NCBI GenBank assembly: GCA_025449725.1
Contig: JANWIU010000172.1
Coordinates: 1-7,032, forward strand
Origin: Pseudobdellovibrio sp.
GTDB lineage: Bacteria; Bdellovibrionota; Bdellovibrionia; Bdellovibrionales; Bdellovibrionaceae
Direction of reading: 5' to 3'
DNA: 7,032 nucleotides
Below, one piece after another: positions 6,190 through 7,032 of the stretch. Each line of letters opens with the position of its first letter. Position 1 is the stretch's first letter. Below the pieces are notes generated by a model. That model was not told where the DNA came from. It made no database searches and was given only the letters and a program-made list of their open reading frames with translations. The position numbers were made by a program, and so were the translations under genes.

Positions 6190-6202
6190 GGAACTCAGTT
6201 CC
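6190..6202 (+). promoter_or_regulatory. Small hairpin in the leader of the sigma-54 unit
   Basis: GGAAC-TCA-GTTCC forms a 5-bp stem with a 3-base loop, inside the predicted 5' leader and 7 bases before the AAAGGA ribosome binding site at 6209-6214. It could affect mRNA stability or translation. Confidence 0.35.
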
Positions 6203-6220
6203 ATCGTTAAAGGAAATTCT

Positions 6221-6571
6221 ATGAAATTTTTCTCTCTTTTAGTTTTGTTTTTTGGCCTTACATTGCAGGCGGGTCAGACTCAAAAAAGCTGTGAATTCAA
6301 AGACTATGAAGACATTCGAAATGCTCTGGAAACACAAGAAGTCAGAATCGGAAATGAGCTGCGAACCACAATTCTCGGAATGCTCAGTCAGGAAATGGGT
6401 CCAACTTGTATTAAGCTGGCTAAAAAATTCGGAATTTCTATTCCAGGACAAAAAATGAAGGACTATCTCATTTATAACAGTGAAGACTCGGCCTTCCGGG
6501 TTGCTTTGATTTCAAGCCTGGAAGAAGGCAAAGATTTCGTCGTGATTCAACGTCAGTCCGGCAAACAATAA
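6221..6571 (+). CDS. Small exported protein with two cysteines, sigma-54 unit, function unknown
   Basis: A 116-aa protein with AAAGGA a few bases before the ATG. Residues 1-17 (MKFFSLLVLFFGLTLQA) are a signal peptide. The mature part has two cysteines (24 and 63) that could pair, a predicted helical region rich in charged residues (KDYEDIRNALETQEVRIGNE), and a C-terminal segment SAFRVALISSLEEGKDFVVI that suggests mixed alpha/beta structure. I recognise no family. It is the first gene after the sigma-54 promoter, and the next exported protein follows 20 bp later, so the two are probably co-expressed under an enhancer-binding regulator. Cellular location is likely the periplasm or outside. Confidence 0.8.
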   Translation: MKFFSLLVLFFGLTLQAGQTQKSCEFKDYEDIRNALETQEVRIGNELRTTILGMLSQEMGPTCIKLAKKFGISIPGQKMKDYLIYNSEDSAFRVALISSLEEGKDFVVIQRQSGKQ

Positions 6572-6591
6572 TTTAAAAGGAGAATTTTAAA

Positions 6592-6915
6592 ATGAAAAAC
6601 TTATTACTTTCTTTAATGGTTTTAGCTTCAGGATCTGCCGCTTTAGCATGTATGCCACCCCCACCGGGATACCCGGCTTACTTGTTACAAAAGCCATTCC
6701 TCAGTGACTTGATGGATTCTGATTCTGTAAAACAAGCGATTTTGAGCCAAGGCAACGATGTTACAATCAAAGCTATTGTGCCAGGGGCGCAATATCAAAT
6801 CACCCTCAGCAACAAGTGCCGTCTAAAAGTTGTTCGTGATTTTTCAGATGCTTCAGTTGGAACTTGCCCTGAATTATTACCACTGATTGTTGAAGATATT
6901 TCCTGCAAAAAATAA
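6592..6915 (+). CDS. Small exported four-cysteine protein, sigma-54 unit, function unknown
   Basis: A 107-aa protein with AAGGAGA about 8 bases before the ATG. Residues 1-19 are a signal peptide (MKNLLLSLMVLASGSAALA). Position 20 is Cys, so either signal peptidase I cuts after ALA or, less likely, ALAC serves as a lipobox. The mature protein starts CMPPPPGYP and has Cys20, Cys76, Cys92 and Cys105. An even number of cysteines spread this way favours two disulfides over a lipoprotein. The stretch NDVTIKAIVPGAQYQITLSN followed by CRLKVVRD suggests a small beta-rich domain. I recognise no family. It is the last gene of the sigma-54 unit and converges on a methionine/cysteine-metabolism gene. Confidence 0.8.
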   Translation: MKNLLLSLMVLASGSAALACMPPPPGYPAYLLQKPFLSDLMDSDSVKQAILSQGNDVTIKAIVPGAQYQITLSNKCRLKVVRDFSDASVGTCPELLPLIVEDISCKK

Positions 6916-6934
6916 TTTTTTAAATTAAAAATTA
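6913..6934. terminator. AT-only bidirectional hairpin between convergent genes
   Basis: TAATTTTT (6913-6920) pairs perfectly with AAAAATTA (6927-6934) around the loop TAAATT. The plus-strand stop codon is the left end of the stem and the minus-strand stop codon is its right end. The T-runs inside the stem could serve as U-tracts in either direction. The stem contains no G or C, so as an intrinsic terminator it would be weak. Confidence 0.4.
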
Positions 6935-7032
6935 CTTCTGAACTTTATCAAAGGCCTGTTTCAAATCCTGAAGCAGGTCTTCAATGTCTTCAACGCCGAC
7001 TGATAAGCGAATGAGCGAATCATCGATTCCCA
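6932..7032 (-). CDS. Cys/Met metabolism PLP-dependent enzyme, C-terminal end (partial)
   Basis: The minus strand encodes the last 33 residues or so of a trans-sulfuration family enzyme: GIDDSLIRLSVGVEDIEDLL followed by a helix ending DKVQK and TAA. The motif SLIRLSVG-E-IEDL is the conserved C-terminal signature of cystathionine gamma-synthase, cystathionine beta/gamma-lyase and O-acetyl/O-succinylhomoserine sulfhydrylase. These PLP enzymes act in cytoplasmic methionine and cysteine metabolism. The family member cannot be told from this fragment, so no symbol is given. The rest of the gene lies to the right of the window. Confidence 0.9.
   Translation of the reverse strand, partial: GIDDSLIRLSVGVEDIEDLLQDLKQAFDKVQK

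Overview
This window looks like chromosome of a Gram-negative bacterium with an unusually rich secretome. The AT-leaning codon use, strong AAGGAG-type ribosome binding sites, the NodU/CmcH carbamoyltransferase fragment with its family-typical HIDY/ARIQTL stretch, the REP-associated transposase and the many short proteins with signal peptides would fit a Bdellovibrio-like (Bdellovibrionota) predator. That assignment is inference from style, not from a diagnostic marker.

Layout. The left edge holds the 3' end of a carbamoyltransferase gene that carries an in-frame TAA inside a conserved motif. A 252-aa putative lipoprotein follows one base after its stop. Converging on it from the minus strand is a 531-aa secreted protein made of a right-handed parallel beta-helix, a proline-rich linker and a DNRLRE/CBM96-like domain. 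A roughly 250-bp divergent intergenic region then leads to a 58-aa secreted peptide on the plus strand. Directly after its stop codon lies a REP/RAYT element: a Y1-transposase gene bounded by perfect 42-bp inverted repeats, ending 8 bp from the 3' end of a tRNA-Phe(GAA) gene.

Right of the tRNA, all on the plus strand, are a secreted subtilisin-family (S8) protease and, 22 bp behind it, a 117-aa exported protein with four cysteines. After a 160-bp gap come two more short exported cysteine-containing proteins (116 and 107 aa), probably one operon, preceded by a very good sigma-54 (-24/-12) promoter match. The window closes with the C-terminal end of a minus-strand Cys/Met-metabolism PLP enzyme. 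The facing stop codons are the outer ends of an AT-only hairpin.

How it fits together. Six of the nine protein-coding features (the lipoprotein, beta-helix protein, 58-mer, subtilase and its 117-aa neighbour, plus the two sigma-54 genes counted as one unit) encode exported products. The region therefore reads as an accessory block of envelope or secreted factors between two metabolic genes, with a RAYT element inserted at a tRNA. No complete new defence or mobile system could be demonstrated. The best leads are the sigma-54 unit, the interrupted carbamoyltransferase and the RAYT-tRNA junction.
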